NCBI RefSeq assembly: GCF_030056665.1 | Contig: NZ_JASHIG010000034.1 | Strand: one strand, 5' to 3' | DNA length: 64,000 bases | Origin: Flectobacillus roseus | GTDB taxonomy: Bacteria > Bacteroidota > Bacteroidia > Cytophagales > Spirosomataceae | Shown here: positions 33,725-41,794 of the stretch, in pieces | How the letters are laid out: each line of letters opens with the position of its first letter | How positions within the stretch are numbered: the first letter of the stretch is position 1 | Notes under the pieces: model-generated | Seen by the model: the letters and a program-made list of their open reading frames with translations, nothing else | Told to the model about the DNA's origin: nothing | Databases searched by the model: none | Position numbers and translations under genes: made by a program

Positions 33725-34573
33725 TTATCTCTTACCGCCTCCTCTGTTGTTGGTATTTCCTCCTTTACCACCACCACGGTTGTTGTTATTGTTGTTGTTA
33801 CGACGCTGATCGCCACCACGGCCACCACGGTTGTCGCGTCCACGACGTCCGTTATCGTCATCACGACCACCACGATTGTGGTTACCACCGCGAGAATCGC
33901 CGCCAGCTTGTTGAGCTGACATACCAGCGTTTGGAGAAAGATCACGTTTTCCGTACACTTCGCCTTTACATACCCAAACTTTGATACCAATTTTACCATA
34001 AACTGTCAAAGCTTCAGATACTGCATAGTCGATATCAGCACGCAAAGTATGAAGAGGAATACGTCCTTCTTTGTATCCTTCTGAGCGAGCCATTTCAGCA
34101 CCACCCAAACGGCCAGAAAGTTTCAATTTGATACCTTGAGCACCTACTCTCATCGCAGAAGCAATTGCTTGCTTCATCGCACGACGGAAAGAAATACGTG
34201 CTTCTAATTGCTGAGCGATAGTTTCGCCAATCAATTTAGCATCAATCTCAGGACGTTTAATTTCAAAGATGTTGATTTGAACATCTTTGCCTGTGATTTT
34301 CTTTAATTCTTCTTTGATTTTATCTACTTCTTGACCACCCTTACCGATTACAACGCCTGGGCGTGCAGTATTGATAGTCAAAGTAATACGTTTCAAAGTA
34401 CGCTCAATGATTACCTTAGAGATTGCACCCTTTGGAATACGAGCAGCTACGTATTTACGGATTTTTTCATCCTCAACTAACTTGTCGGCAAAATTTTTAC
34501 CGCCGTACCAGTTAGAATCCCAACCTCTGACGATACCAAGTCTAAGACCAACGGGGTTAACTTTCTGTCCCAT
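33725..34573 (-). CDS. rpsC: Ribosomal protein S3 with long Gly/Asn/Arg-rich tail
   Basis: Binds mRNA at the small-subunit entry. Residues 1-about 215 are the usual KH and C-terminal S3 domains (GQKVNPVGLRLGIVRGWDSN, ARPGVVIGKGGQEVDKIKEE, KLSGRLGGAEMARSEGYKEG). About 65 more residues form a low-complexity tail of G, N, R and D including a run of seven Asn. The total of 282 is about 60 longer than in most bacteria. Confidence 0.97.
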   Translation of the reverse strand: MGQKVNPVGLRLGIVRGWDSNWYGGKNFADKLVEDEKIRKYVAARIPKGAISKVIIERTLKRITLTINTARPGVVIGKGGQEVDKIKEELKKITGKDVQINIFEIKRPEIDAKLIGETIAQQLEARISFRRAMKQAIASAMRVGAQGIKLKLSGRLGGAEMARSEGYKEGRIPLHTLRADIDYAVSEALTVYGKIGIKVWVCKGEVYGKRDLSPNAGMSAQQAGGDSRGGNHNRGGRDDDNGRRGRDNRGGRGGDQRRNNNNNNNRGGGKGGNTNNRGGGKR

Positions 34574-34600
34574 TTTATGATATTTAGATGTTTTCTCTAA

Positions 34601-34972
34601 TTATTCTTCTGATGTTACGATTGATGGAGCACTTGCAGAAGCAACCACTAATGTAATGTGGTTTGAACGCTTCAAGATTCTGTACCCACGACCTTGTGGA
34701 GCTGGACGCAAACGCTTCAAAGAGCTACCGCCATCTACCGTAACGGTTTTAACGTATAAGTCAGCATCTTCCAACTTAACGTCTTCGTGCTTGTTTTGCC
34801 AGTTAGCAATTGCTGAGAGTAACAATTTCTCAACAAATCTAGCACCAACTTTAGGCTCATATTTCAAGATACCTAAAGCCTTGTTAACTTTCTGACCTCT
34901 AATCATGTCTACCACGATTCTCATTTTCTGAGGTGAAGTCGGAACATTGTTTAATTTAGCTATTGCTTCCAT
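34601..34972 (-). CDS. rplV: Ribosomal protein L22
   Basis: Lines the peptide exit tunnel. The 123 residues show SPQKMRIVVDMIRGQKVNKA and the beta-hairpin signature LKRLRPAPQGRGYRILKRSN HITLVVA. A short acidic C-terminus follows. Between rpsS and rpsC. Confidence 0.97.
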   Translation of the reverse strand: MEAIAKLNNVPTSPQKMRIVVDMIRGQKVNKALGILKYEPKVGARFVEKLLLSAIANWQNKHEDVKLEDADLYVKTVTVDGGSSLKRLRPAPQGRGYRILKRSNHITLVVASASAPSIVTSEE

Positions 34973-34982
34973 TTCTATAATT

Positions 34983-35050
34983 TCGGATTTAGGTTCTGGG
35001 ATTTTGGATTATCAGGATTGAATCTTACAATCCGCAATCCTCATTCCACT
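34983..35050 (-). repeat. Word-type inverted repeat in rpsS-rplV spacer
   Basis: The left part repeats ggattt/ggatta words (tcggattt, gggattttggattatca) and the right part repeats the complement (caatccgcaatcctcattcc). The pairing is imperfect. Same word family as the elements near 55.0 kb and 62.2 kb. Confidence 0.5.
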
Positions 35051-35058
35051 ATCCCCTA

Positions 35059-35337
35059 TTATCTTTTGCCTTTATCTTTTTTAGCGATGTGACCACGGAA
35101 ATTGCGTGTTGGAGCAAATTCACCAAGTTTATGTCCTACCATGTTTTCTGTTACATATACTGGGATAAACTTGTTACCGTTGTGCACTGCGAAAGTATGT
35201 CCAACGAAATCAGGAGAAATCATTGAACGTCTTGACCAAGTTTTGATAACTGACTTTTTACCTGACTCATTCATAGCAATTACTTTGTTGTCAAGGCGGT
35301 AGTCAATATAAGGTCCTTTTTTTAATGAACGTGCCAT
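35059..35337 (-). CDS. rpsS: Ribosomal protein S19
   Basis: Small-subunit head protein. The 92 residues show MARSLKKGPYIDYRLDNKVI, SRRSMISPDFVGHTFAVHNG and HKLGEFAPTRNFRGHIAKKD. Seven bases after rplB. Confidence 0.98.
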   Translation of the reverse strand: MARSLKKGPYIDYRLDNKVIAMNESGKKSVIKTWSRRSMISPDFVGHTFAVHNGNKFIPVYVTENMVGHKLGEFAPTRNFRGHIAKKDKGKR

Positions 35338-35344
35338 CTATGTA

Positions 35345-36166
35345 TTATTTCTTTCTACTGATGATTAGACGATTTGAATGCTTTTTCTTGTCGCGAGTTT
35401 TCTTACCTTTCGCTAACAAGCCGTTACGTGAACGTGGGTGACCTCCTGAAGAGCGACCCTCACCACCACCCATTGGGTGATCAACTGGGTTCATTACTAC
35501 ACCACGAACTCTTGGACGGCGGCCTAACCAACGGTGACGACCAGCTTTACCCAAGTTTGTGTTCATGTGGTCAGCATTAGATACTGAACCAATTGTAGCC
35601 AAACAGTTAACTAACACCATACGCATTTCGCCTGAAGGTAACTTCAATGTAGCATATTTGCTATCACGAGCCAACAATTGAGCATAGGTACCTGCAGAAC
35701 GAGCTAATTCAGCACCACCACGAGGACGAAGCTCGATAGCGTGTACAATTGTACCTACTGGAATGCTTGACAATGGCATTGTGTTACCAACTTCAGGAGC
35801 TACTGATGTACCAGACACTACTGTCTGACCAACTTTCAAACCTGAAGGAGCAATGATGTATGACTTTTCACCATCTGTGTACTCGATCAATGCGATACGA
35901 GCTGTACGGTTTGGATCGTATTCAATTGTTAATACGGTTGCTTCTACGTCGAATTTATCACGATAGAAGTCAATCAAACGATAACGACGCTTGTGACCAC
36001 CACCAATATAGCGCATTGCGCGGTGACCAAAGGCGTTACGACCACCTGTTTTCTTAATTGGAGCCAACAACGGTTTATACGGTTTCGAAGCTGTGATTTC
36101 TTCGAAAGTTGGAGCGATACGTTGACGTTGACCCGGAGACGTTGGTTTTAATTTTCTAACTGCCAT
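35345..36166 (-). CDS. rplB: Ribosomal protein L2
   Basis: Largest protein of the large-subunit core, near the peptidyl transferase centre. The 273 residues show SLM-type N-domain KKTGGRNAFGHRAMRYIGGG, RSAGTYAQLLARD and the C-terminal signature VVMNPVDHPMGGGEGRSSGG HPRSRNG with the functional histidine. Confidence 0.98.
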   Translation of the reverse strand: MAVRKLKPTSPGQRQRIAPTFEEITASKPYKPLLAPIKKTGGRNAFGHRAMRYIGGGHKRRYRLIDFYRDKFDVEATVLTIEYDPNRTARIALIEYTDGEKSYIIAPSGLKVGQTVVSGTSVAPEVGNTMPLSSIPVGTIVHAIELRPRGGAELARSAGTYAQLLARDSKYATLKLPSGEMRMVLVNCLATIGSVSNADHMNTNLGKAGRHRWLGRRPRVRGVVMNPVDHPMGGGEGRSSGGHPRSRNGLLAKGKKTRDKKKHSNRLIISRKK

Positions 36167-36238
36167 TTCTCTAGTTTGTTCAAATTATCGGGGTGAACAC
36201 CCATAAATTGTTTGAAAGCTTTCGCTTTCTCACTGGTC

Positions 36239-36526
36239 TTAGATACCTTCGTAGAAATCGATTACTTCGCCTTTAGCTACTGTAATAACTGCTTTCTTGA
36301 AAGTAGAAGTATAACCAGTTGTGATTTTAGATTTTGTACTTCTTGATTTTTTCTTACCAAATTGACGAAGTGTATTTACAGATTCTACGTCAACTCCGTA
36401 CATTTTCTTGATTTCTTTCGCAATTTCAATCTTGTTTGATTTTACTGCTACTTCGAAAACGTACTGACCGCCTTTCTGCAACTCCTGAGTTTTTTCAGTA
36501 AGAATTGGTCTTTTGATGATGCTCAT
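36239..36526 (-). CDS. rplW: Ribosomal protein L23
   Basis: Tunnel-exit protein that docks trigger factor and SRP. The 95 residues show IIKRPILTEKTQELQKGGQY, VFEVAVKSNKIEIAKEIKKM and YGVDVESVNTLR. Lies between rplD and rplB. Confidence 0.97.
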   Translation of the reverse strand: MSIIKRPILTEKTQELQKGGQYVFEVAVKSNKIEIAKEIKKMYGVDVESVNTLRQFGKKKSRSTKSKITTGYTSTFKKAVITVAKGEVIDFYEGI

Positions 36527-36567
36527 TTCTTTATGACGTTAATTGTCATCAGTTTCTATACTGATAA

Positions 36568-37197
36568 CTATTTGCTGAAAGATGATTCGATTTTTGCAAC
36601 AGCATCTTCTAAGATAACAAGACGAGTTGCATTTACTAAGTCATAAGTGTTTACTTGCGCTGCTGAAATAACTTTAGTTTTCGGCAAGTTACGACCTGAC
36701 AAGTAGATGTTTTGGTTATCTTCTGGCAAAATCACCAAAGTTTTAGTATCTGTCAATGACAATGCATTTAAGATAGCCAAGAAACCTTTAGTTTTTGGAG
36801 TTTCCAAAGAGAAGTTCTCTAATACAGAAACCTCACCTGCTTGTGCTTTTGCAGCAAATGCAGACTGACGTGCCAAAGTCTTAACTTTTTTGTTCAATTT
36901 AAAAGAGTAGTCACGTGGAACTGGACCGAAAATACGACCACCACCTTTGAATAATGGTGATTTCATTGAACCTGCACGAGCACCACCTGTACCTTTTTGA
37001 CGCTTCAACTTACGAGTTGAGCGAGCAACTTCAGCTCTTTCTTTTGCTTTGTGCGTTCCTTGACGCTGGTTAGCCAAGAATTGCTTTACATCTAACCAAA
37101 CAACGTGCTCGTTTGGCTCGATACCAAAGATTTCGTCAGAAAGTACAACTTTCTTACCTGAATCTTTGCCTTGTATATTTAATACTGATAATTCCAT
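36568..37197 (-). CDS. rplD: Ribosomal protein L4
   Basis: Tunnel protein; in E. coli it also represses the S10 operon through its leader. The 209 residues show VKQFLANQRQGTHKAKERAE, RSTRKLKRQKGTGGARAGSM and FGPVPRDYSFKLNKKVKTLA. Whether the rplC leader here responds to L4 is unknown. Confidence 0.98.
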   Translation of the reverse strand: MELSVLNIQGKDSGKKVVLSDEIFGIEPNEHVVWLDVKQFLANQRQGTHKAKERAEVARSTRKLKRQKGTGGARAGSMKSPLFKGGGRIFGPVPRDYSFKLNKKVKTLARQSAFAAKAQAGEVSVLENFSLETPKTKGFLAILNALSLTDTKTLVILPEDNQNIYLSGRNLPKTKVISAAQVNTYDLVNATRLVILEDAVAKIESSFSK

Positions 37198-37200
37198 TTT

Positions 37201-37304
37201 TCAATTTGAAAATTTGTGAATTTGAAAATTTGAAAATCTTTATTCTTGATGGCCGAACCTACAATTGTGTGAAAGGCTAGCATCCTTTCAAATCTTCAAA
37301 TTGA
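37201..37304 (-). repeat. Word-type inverted repeat in rplC-rplD spacer
   Basis: Arms tcaatttgaaaatttg (37201-37216) and caaatcttcaaattga (37289-37304) match at 15 of 16. The left arm goes on with three more tttgaaaa words. Confidence 0.6.
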
Positions 37305-37922
37305 TTATTTTTCAAGAATAACATAAGAGTTTTTCGCTCCTGGTACTGAACCTGACACTACGATAAGGTTTTTCTCAGCATAAACTTTCAATACTTGCAA
37401 GTTTTGAACTTTTACGCGGTTACCACCTGTACGACCTGCCATGCGAAGACCTTTGAATACGCGAGATGGGAATGAACATGCACCAATAGAACCTGGGTGA
37501 CGTCCGCGGTTGTGTTGACCGTGTGTTTGACCACCTACACCACCAAATCCGTGGCGTTTAACAACACCTTGGAAACCTTTACCTTTTGAAGTACCGATTG
37601 CGTCAACGAAATCGCCTTCTGCAAAAAGCTCAGTTGTGATAACTGCACCTAATTCAAGTGATTGTTCGAAAGACTTGAACTCAACCAATTTTTTCTTTGG
37701 AGTAGTTCCAGCTTTTTTGAAGTGACCCAATAATGGTCTAGAAGTGTGCTTCTCTTTCTTCTCGCCGTAGCCTAATTGAATAGCGCTATAGCCTTCTTTT
37801 TCTACTGTTTTTACTTGCGTTACAACACAAGGGCCGGCTTCGATTAGCGTACAAGGAACAGCAGTGCCATCCGCGTTGTAGAGGCTAGTCATACCGATTT
37901 TTTTTCCGATAATTCCAGACAT
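37305..37922 (-). CDS. rplC: Ribosomal protein L3
   Basis: Early-assembly large-subunit protein. The 205 residues show MSGIIGKKIGMTSLYNADGT and GVVKRHGFGGVGGQTHGQHN RGRHPGSIGACSFPSRVFKG with the methylatable-type glutamine. It is the first gene of the cluster here: rpsJ, normally just upstream, is absent. Confidence 0.98.
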   Translation of the reverse strand: MSGIIGKKIGMTSLYNADGTAVPCTLIEAGPCVVTQVKTVEKEGYSAIQLGYGEKKEKHTSRPLLGHFKKAGTTPKKKLVEFKSFEQSLELGAVITTELFAEGDFVDAIGTSKGKGFQGVVKRHGFGGVGGQTHGQHNRGRHPGSIGACSFPSRVFKGLRMAGRTGGNRVKVQNLQVLKVYAEKNLIVVSGSVPGAKNSYVILEK

Positions 37923-38015
37923 TTTATTATTGAATAAAACGTTAAAAAATAAAATAAAAAACTTATTTACAACGAGTTACGTTTTTGAGCTATTTGCTCG
38001 ACGCAAAACGGACTG

Positions 38016-38046
38016 CAAAGGTCGGGATTTTATTTGGCACTAACAA
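38016..38046 (-). promoter_or_regulatory. Probable rplC promoter
   Basis: TTG (38044-38046), 20-base spacer and GACCTTTG (38016-38023), one base off the TANNTTTG consensus. Transcription would start near 38010, giving a leader of about 85 bases. Confidence 0.45.
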
Positions 38047-38057
38047 AAAAGTACACA

Positions 38058-38083
38058 AAAAAATCTCAAAACTATTTGAGTGA
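38058..38083 (-). terminator. Weak terminator-like hairpin
   Basis: On the minus strand CTCAAATAGTTTTGAG (6-pair stem, 4-base loop) is followed by ATTTTTTT. It could end the orphan transcript that starts near 38352. Confidence 0.4.
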
Positions 38084-38183
38084 CAGAAAATTGAGGAAAA
38101 AAGCGACAAGAAAAGTGCGGACGAGGCTATGCTCGTGAGACGAGTCCTGTGTAGCTTAATACTCAACTTTGCAAACTGGGCAT

Positions 38184-38276
38184 TCAGTAAAGCAAGCCAG
38201 TATCAGTTCTGACACTAATCAACCACTGTAGTTCTTTGCGGGCTGCGTGGTTGTACTTTCCAAAGAAGTTTGCCAT
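38184..38276 (-). CDS. Possible small ORF of 30 residues
   Basis: Reads MANFFGKYNHAARKELQWLI then SVRTDTGLLY. The frame stays open upstream to 38363 (just inside the promoter) without a further ATG. The start has an A-rich upstream stretch and lies about 75 bases after the predicted transcription start. No family recognised. The transcript may instead be a noncoding RNA with a chance ORF. Confidence 0.3.
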   Translation of the reverse strand: MANFFGKYNHAARKELQWLISVRTDTGLLY

Positions 38277-38358
38277 TTGATTCGTATTCTCTAATTTCTT
38301 ACTGAGTTCTGCCAACCCTTTGTAAGACACAGCGAATCGTGGCGCCCTAATTGGACTG

Positions 38359-38388
38359 CAAAATTAGAGAATAGTTTTTGAAATACAA
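38359..38388 (-). promoter_or_regulatory. Promoter of the orphan transcription unit
   Basis: TTG (38386-38388), 19-base spacer, TAATTTTG (38359-38366): a full match to the Bacteroidota consensus, in an AT-rich context. It drives transcription toward rplC, which is 430 bases away. Confidence 0.6.
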
Positions 38389-38434
38389 TGAGTTACAGTG
38401 AAAAAAAATATTTTTTTTTAGTTTTTTTTTACCC

Positions 38435-38476
38435 TCAAAAAAAAGGAGGAAATACCTTCGCATTTTCCTCCTTTTG
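38435..38476 (-). terminator. Terminator after GMC oxidoreductase gene
   Basis: Stem aaaaggaggaaa/tttcctcctttt with an 11-base loop, followed by a long T-run on the minus strand. Confidence 0.8.
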
Positions 38477-38504
38477 ACCTACTTATCTCCGTTGTATAAA
38501 ACGA

Positions 38505-40244
38505 CTATAAATTGCCTTTTTTTAATTCTTTTACAGCAAAGTCCGCAGCTCTAGCCGATAATGCCATATACGTAAGCGATGGATTCACATTGGATGACGA
38601 TGTCATGCAAGCGCCATCGGTAACAAAGACATTGGGACAACCCCAAACTTGATTGTGTGCATTCAAAACAGATGTTTGGGGGTCGCGCCCCATTCGTGCG
38701 GTCCCCATCTCATGAATACTCAAACCAAAGCCCGGTTCATAATCATACGTTTCGATATGCTTAAATCCTGAGGCTTCAAGCATCTCAGCAGCGTCATTTT
38801 TCATATCTATACGCATTTTACGTTCGTTTTCTCCAAACTCTGCCGACATAATCATTTGTGGCTGTCCCCACTTATCTTTTTGGTCTTTGCTCAATCTAAC
38901 ATGATTTTTATAATCTGGTAATGTTTCGGCAAAGCCCATGATATCTAAATTCCACTCTCCGAGTGGCTGTGTAATTTGTGTTTTAAAATCAGCGCCAAAC
39001 TCCTCTTGTGACTCTCCTCTGTCTTTTGAGCTACCTCCTTCATAACCAAATCCACGTAAATAATCACGCTTGTCGCTTCCAATATTCCGATATCGAGGAA
39101 TATAAATCGCATTGGGGCGGCGTCCAAGGTAATACTTATCATTATAACCATCATGCTTTCCTCGTGCACCAATGCCGAAATGATGATCCATCAAATAATG
39201 TCCCAGCGCACCACTGTCATTACCTAATCCATTGGGAAAACGATTGGAAGTAGAATTCATCAAGATATATGTCGAACCCAGCGCCGAAGCATTCAGAAAA
39301 ATCACTTTTGCATAAAACTCTGTCCATTCGTGGGTGTTCTCATCTATAACTCTTACACCAGTTGCTTTTCCTTTTTTCTCATCATATATAATAGAGTTGA
39401 CAATCGAATGTGGACGGACGGTCAGATTGCCTGTTTTACGCGCCGCTGGGAAAGTAGCAGACTGTGAACTAAAATAGGCGCCAAACGGACATCCGCGCAT
39501 ACACATATCTCGAAGCTGACACTTAGCACGGCCCAAGGCAAGCTGTTCGGGGGTTGGCTGTGTAAGGTTTGCGGTACGTGAGTGAATCACATGACGATTA
39601 GGAAATTTTGCTTTGAGCTCTTTCCCAAAATGTTCTTCAACACAAGTCATCGGAATGGGTGGCTGGTAAACACCATCAGGCAAATGAGGAATACCATCAC
39701 GGTTCCCTGCGATTCCTGCGAACTTTTCGGCATGAGCATACCATGGCGCAAGGTCTTTGTAACGAATAGGCCAATCTACTCCAATGCCTTCTTTAGCATT
39801 AGCCTCTAAGTCCATATCGCTTAAACGTAATGAGACTCTTCCCCAAGTAATAGACTTTCCTCCTACCTGCCAACTTCTAATCCAGTCGAATCGTTTTTCT
39901 TCGACATAGGGAAAATCAATATCTTTAGCAAAATGATGTTTGGTCGATTCAGTAATCGTGAACCCTGTACGTTGATGAATAGGATAATTCTTCATTTCCT
40001 CAAGCGGCACTTGTCCCCCATGTGGAAACTCCCAAGGGTTCATCAATGCTGTATGATAGTCTTTTACGTGTTCGATCATTCGACCACGTTCGAGCACCAA
40101 AACCTTTAATCCTCTTTCGGTAAGTTCTTTGGCCGACCATCCGCCACTTACGCCCGACCCCACCACGATAGCATCGTAAGTATTTTTTTCTTTATTTGGT
40201 AAAATATACATAAGCCGTTGAAAATTGGGACTAGAATAACTCAT
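38505..40244 (-). CDS. GMC family oxidoreductase
   Basis: FAD-dependent oxidoreductase of 579 residues. The N-terminal dinucleotide fold is AIVVGSGVSGGWSAKELTER and the C-terminal part contains HEMGTARMGRDPQTSVLNAH and SSNVNPSLTYMALSARAADF. The cysteine-rich CMRGCPFGAYFSSQSA segment is typical of the gluconate/glucose dehydrogenase-like branch, whose members often work with a small subunit 3 and cytochrome c; neither is present here. No Tat signal is evident. The sugar or alcohol substrate is unknown. Confidence 0.85.
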   Translation of the reverse strand: MSYSSPNFQRLMYILPNKEKNTYDAIVVGSGVSGGWSAKELTERGLKVLVLERGRMIEHVKDYHTALMNPWEFPHGGQVPLEEMKNYPIHQRTGFTITESTKHHFAKDIDFPYVEEKRFDWIRSWQVGGKSITWGRVSLRLSDMDLEANAKEGIGVDWPIRYKDLAPWYAHAEKFAGIAGNRDGIPHLPDGVYQPPIPMTCVEEHFGKELKAKFPNRHVIHSRTANLTQPTPEQLALGRAKCQLRDMCMRGCPFGAYFSSQSATFPAARKTGNLTVRPHSIVNSIIYDEKKGKATGVRVIDENTHEWTEFYAKVIFLNASALGSTYILMNSTSNRFPNGLGNDSGALGHYLMDHHFGIGARGKHDGYNDKYYLGRRPNAIYIPRYRNIGSDKRDYLRGFGYEGGSSKDRGESQEEFGADFKTQITQPLGEWNLDIMGFAETLPDYKNHVRLSKDQKDKWGQPQMIMSAEFGENERKMRIDMKNDAAEMLEASGFKHIETYDYEPGFGLSIHEMGTARMGRDPQTSVLNAHNQVWGCPNVFVTDGACMTSSSNVNPSLTYMALSARAADFAVKELKKGNL

Positions 40245-40449
40245 TTCAAAAATCTCAAGTTACTCCTTTTTTTCTATAACTCAATCCAGAGTTGACTGGC
40301 ATTTATTTTATTTTTTATCAACAAAATCAAATTTTATTTATTTCAAGATCTGATCTATCATTTGATAAAATTATAGATGTTTTCGACAGATATCTCAAAT
40401 ATTTAGCGCCACATAGAATAGTTATCCTTCATAAACCAATGGTCTTCTT

Positions 40450-40457
40450 TATCTTTG
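40450..40457 (+). promoter_or_regulatory. Candidate -7 element for the glycosyltransferase gene
   Basis: TATCTTTG matches TANNTTTG, 22 bases before the ATG. No TTG at the proper distance. Confidence 0.35.
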
Positions 40458-40479
40458 TAAAATATTAATACCTTGATTT

Positions 40480-41223
40480 ATGAAAATAACCATTATTACT
40501 GTCTCTTTTAATAGTGAAGCAACTATCAAACAAACGATTGATAGCGTTTTGGCACAAGACTATCCCGATGTCGAGTATATTGTTGTGGATGGTGCTTCAA
40601 AAGATGGAACAGTGGATATATTAAAATCGTACGGCGACCGCATTAAATACATTTCAGAAAAAGATAAAGGAATCTATGATGCACTCAACAAAGGGCTAAA
40701 ACTAGCAACTGGTGATGTTGTTGGCACAATTGGTTCAGATGACTTTTTACCTAATTCCAGCGTATTGGGTCATGTAGCAGAAGCTTTTATCCAAACAGGA
40801 AAAGATGTTATTTACGGAGATTTACAGTACATCAATCCTGATAATGATGAAAAGATTGTCAGATATTGGAGTTCGGGAGAGTATAAAGTGGAAAATTGGC
40901 TAAAGGGTTGGATGCCGCCACACCTTTCATGTTATATCAAAAGAGAGGCATTTGAAAAATATGGTAACTATATTATAGACTTTAGCTGTTCGGGCGATTA
41001 TGAGCTTATGCTTCGCATGATGTATAAACATAGACTATCGGCGGGTTACATTCCCGAAGTATTGATGACCATGAGAAATGGCGGTACTAGTACAGCTTCG
41101 TGGAAGCACCGCTATCGTGCCAATATGGAAGACCGTCGTGCATGGGAACTCAATCAATTACAACCCAAATGGTACACGCTCTGGATGAAACCACTTTCGA
41201 AGATAAGTCAACTATTTACTTAA
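40480..41223 (+). CDS. Glycosyltransferase family 2
   Basis: The 247 residues have the GT-A fold: MKITIITVSFNSEATIKQTI, IVVDGASKDGTVDIL, EKDKGIYDALNKGLKLATGD and the metal-binding-type IGSDDFL. The HLSCYIKREAFEKYGNY segment suits sugar transferases for surface polysaccharides. It is cytosolic and monocistronic, not in a polysaccharide cluster, so donor and acceptor are unknown. Confidence 0.88.
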   Translation: MKITIITVSFNSEATIKQTIDSVLAQDYPDVEYIVVDGASKDGTVDILKSYGDRIKYISEKDKGIYDALNKGLKLATGDVVGTIGSDDFLPNSSVLGHVAEAFIQTGKDVIYGDLQYINPDNDEKIVRYWSSGEYKVENWLKGWMPPHLSCYIKREAFEKYGNYIIDFSCSGDYELMLRMMYKHRLSAGYIPEVLMTMRNGGTSTASWKHRYRANMEDRRAWELNQLQPKWYTLWMKPLSKISQLFT

Positions 41224-41227
41224 TTTT

Positions 41228-41273
41228 AAAATGCTCGACAATCTGCTAAAATAGGCAATTACCGAGCATTTTT
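41228..41273. terminator. Bidirectional terminator
   Basis: Arms aaatgctcg and cgagcattt with a 25-base loop that can pair further (ctgct..ggca), between convergent genes. Confidence 0.6.
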
Positions 41274-41275
41274 AT

Positions 41276-41566
41276 TTATACCTCTGCTATTTTAAATGGT
41301 TTGATTTCTACTTTTTCCCAGACCTTCATTGTTACATAAGGGTCGTTGTTATACCAATTATATAAAGCATCTTCTGTATCAAATTGTACTAGCATCGTTG
41401 AGCCAATCATATTGCCTGCTTCGTTGAGAATAGCCCCTCCAATAATAAAATTACCATTAGCTTTGAGTTGCTTTACCACAACCAGATGGTGTGGACGGGC
41501 AGCCATTCTCCGCTCAAGTGCTTGTGCATCGGTGCCATCGTAGGCATAAATTACATACTGTTGCAT
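41276..41566 (-). CDS. YCII family protein
   Basis: A 96-residue ferredoxin-like alpha/beta protein. Conserved features are RPHHLVVVKQLKANGNFIIG with its histidines, GSTMLVQFDTEDALYNWYNN and DPYVTMKVWEKVEIKPFKI, which match the YciI-like domain. Members are small dimeric proteins of largely unknown enzymatic role. Monocistronic. Confidence 0.85.
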   Translation of the reverse strand: MQQYVIYAYDGTDAQALERRMAARPHHLVVVKQLKANGNFIIGGAILNEAGNMIGSTMLVQFDTEDALYNWYNNDPYVTMKVWEKVEIKPFKIAEV

Positions 41567-41733
41567 CTTAAAAAATAGTTATTAATCAATGGTTATCTAT
41601 ATTTTATCTAGTAGAATACTTCCTTTAAAAAGATTTATTTGTTTCTCAGACAGATAATATTCTACAATTTCTTAAATACTTCTTCCAAATACTTATATTT
41701 AAAAATCGAAATATAAATTGATGATTACGCCAA

Positions 41734-41768
41734 TAACTTTGAACAAGCATGACGCCTATTCAAAGTTA
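41734..41768 (+). promoter_or_regulatory. Promoter box within a 10-base inverted repeat ahead of the Crp-like gene
   Basis: TAACTTTGAA (41734-41743) contains a consensus -7 box; its exact inverted copy TTCAAAGTTA lies at 41759-41768, 15 bases away. The ATG follows 26 bases later. It may be an operator or a 5'-UTR hairpin. Confidence 0.45.
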
Positions 41769-41794
41769 ATCTCTTCTAACAAGAATTTTGCTTT

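Larger units (their letters stand above)
37923..38504 (-). other. Region upstream of rplC holding an orphan transcription unit, no rpsJ
   Basis: 582 bases without a recognised gene. From right to left it holds the GMC-gene terminator (38435-38476), a well-formed promoter (38359-38388), a candidate small RNA or small ORF (38184-38350), a short hairpin with T-run (38058-38083) and the probable rplC promoter (38016-38046). Confidence 0.6.

Noticed and set aside
33718..33999. 93-codon Val/Thr-rich frame overlapping the rpsC tail on the same strand
   Set aside because: Frame-shifted reading of the GGN-type repeats of the S3 tail.
38184..38363. Orphan region tested as tmRNA or RNase P RNA
   Set aside because: No ALAA-type tag, no tRNA-like CCA end and no GAGGAAAGTCC-type core; neither fits.
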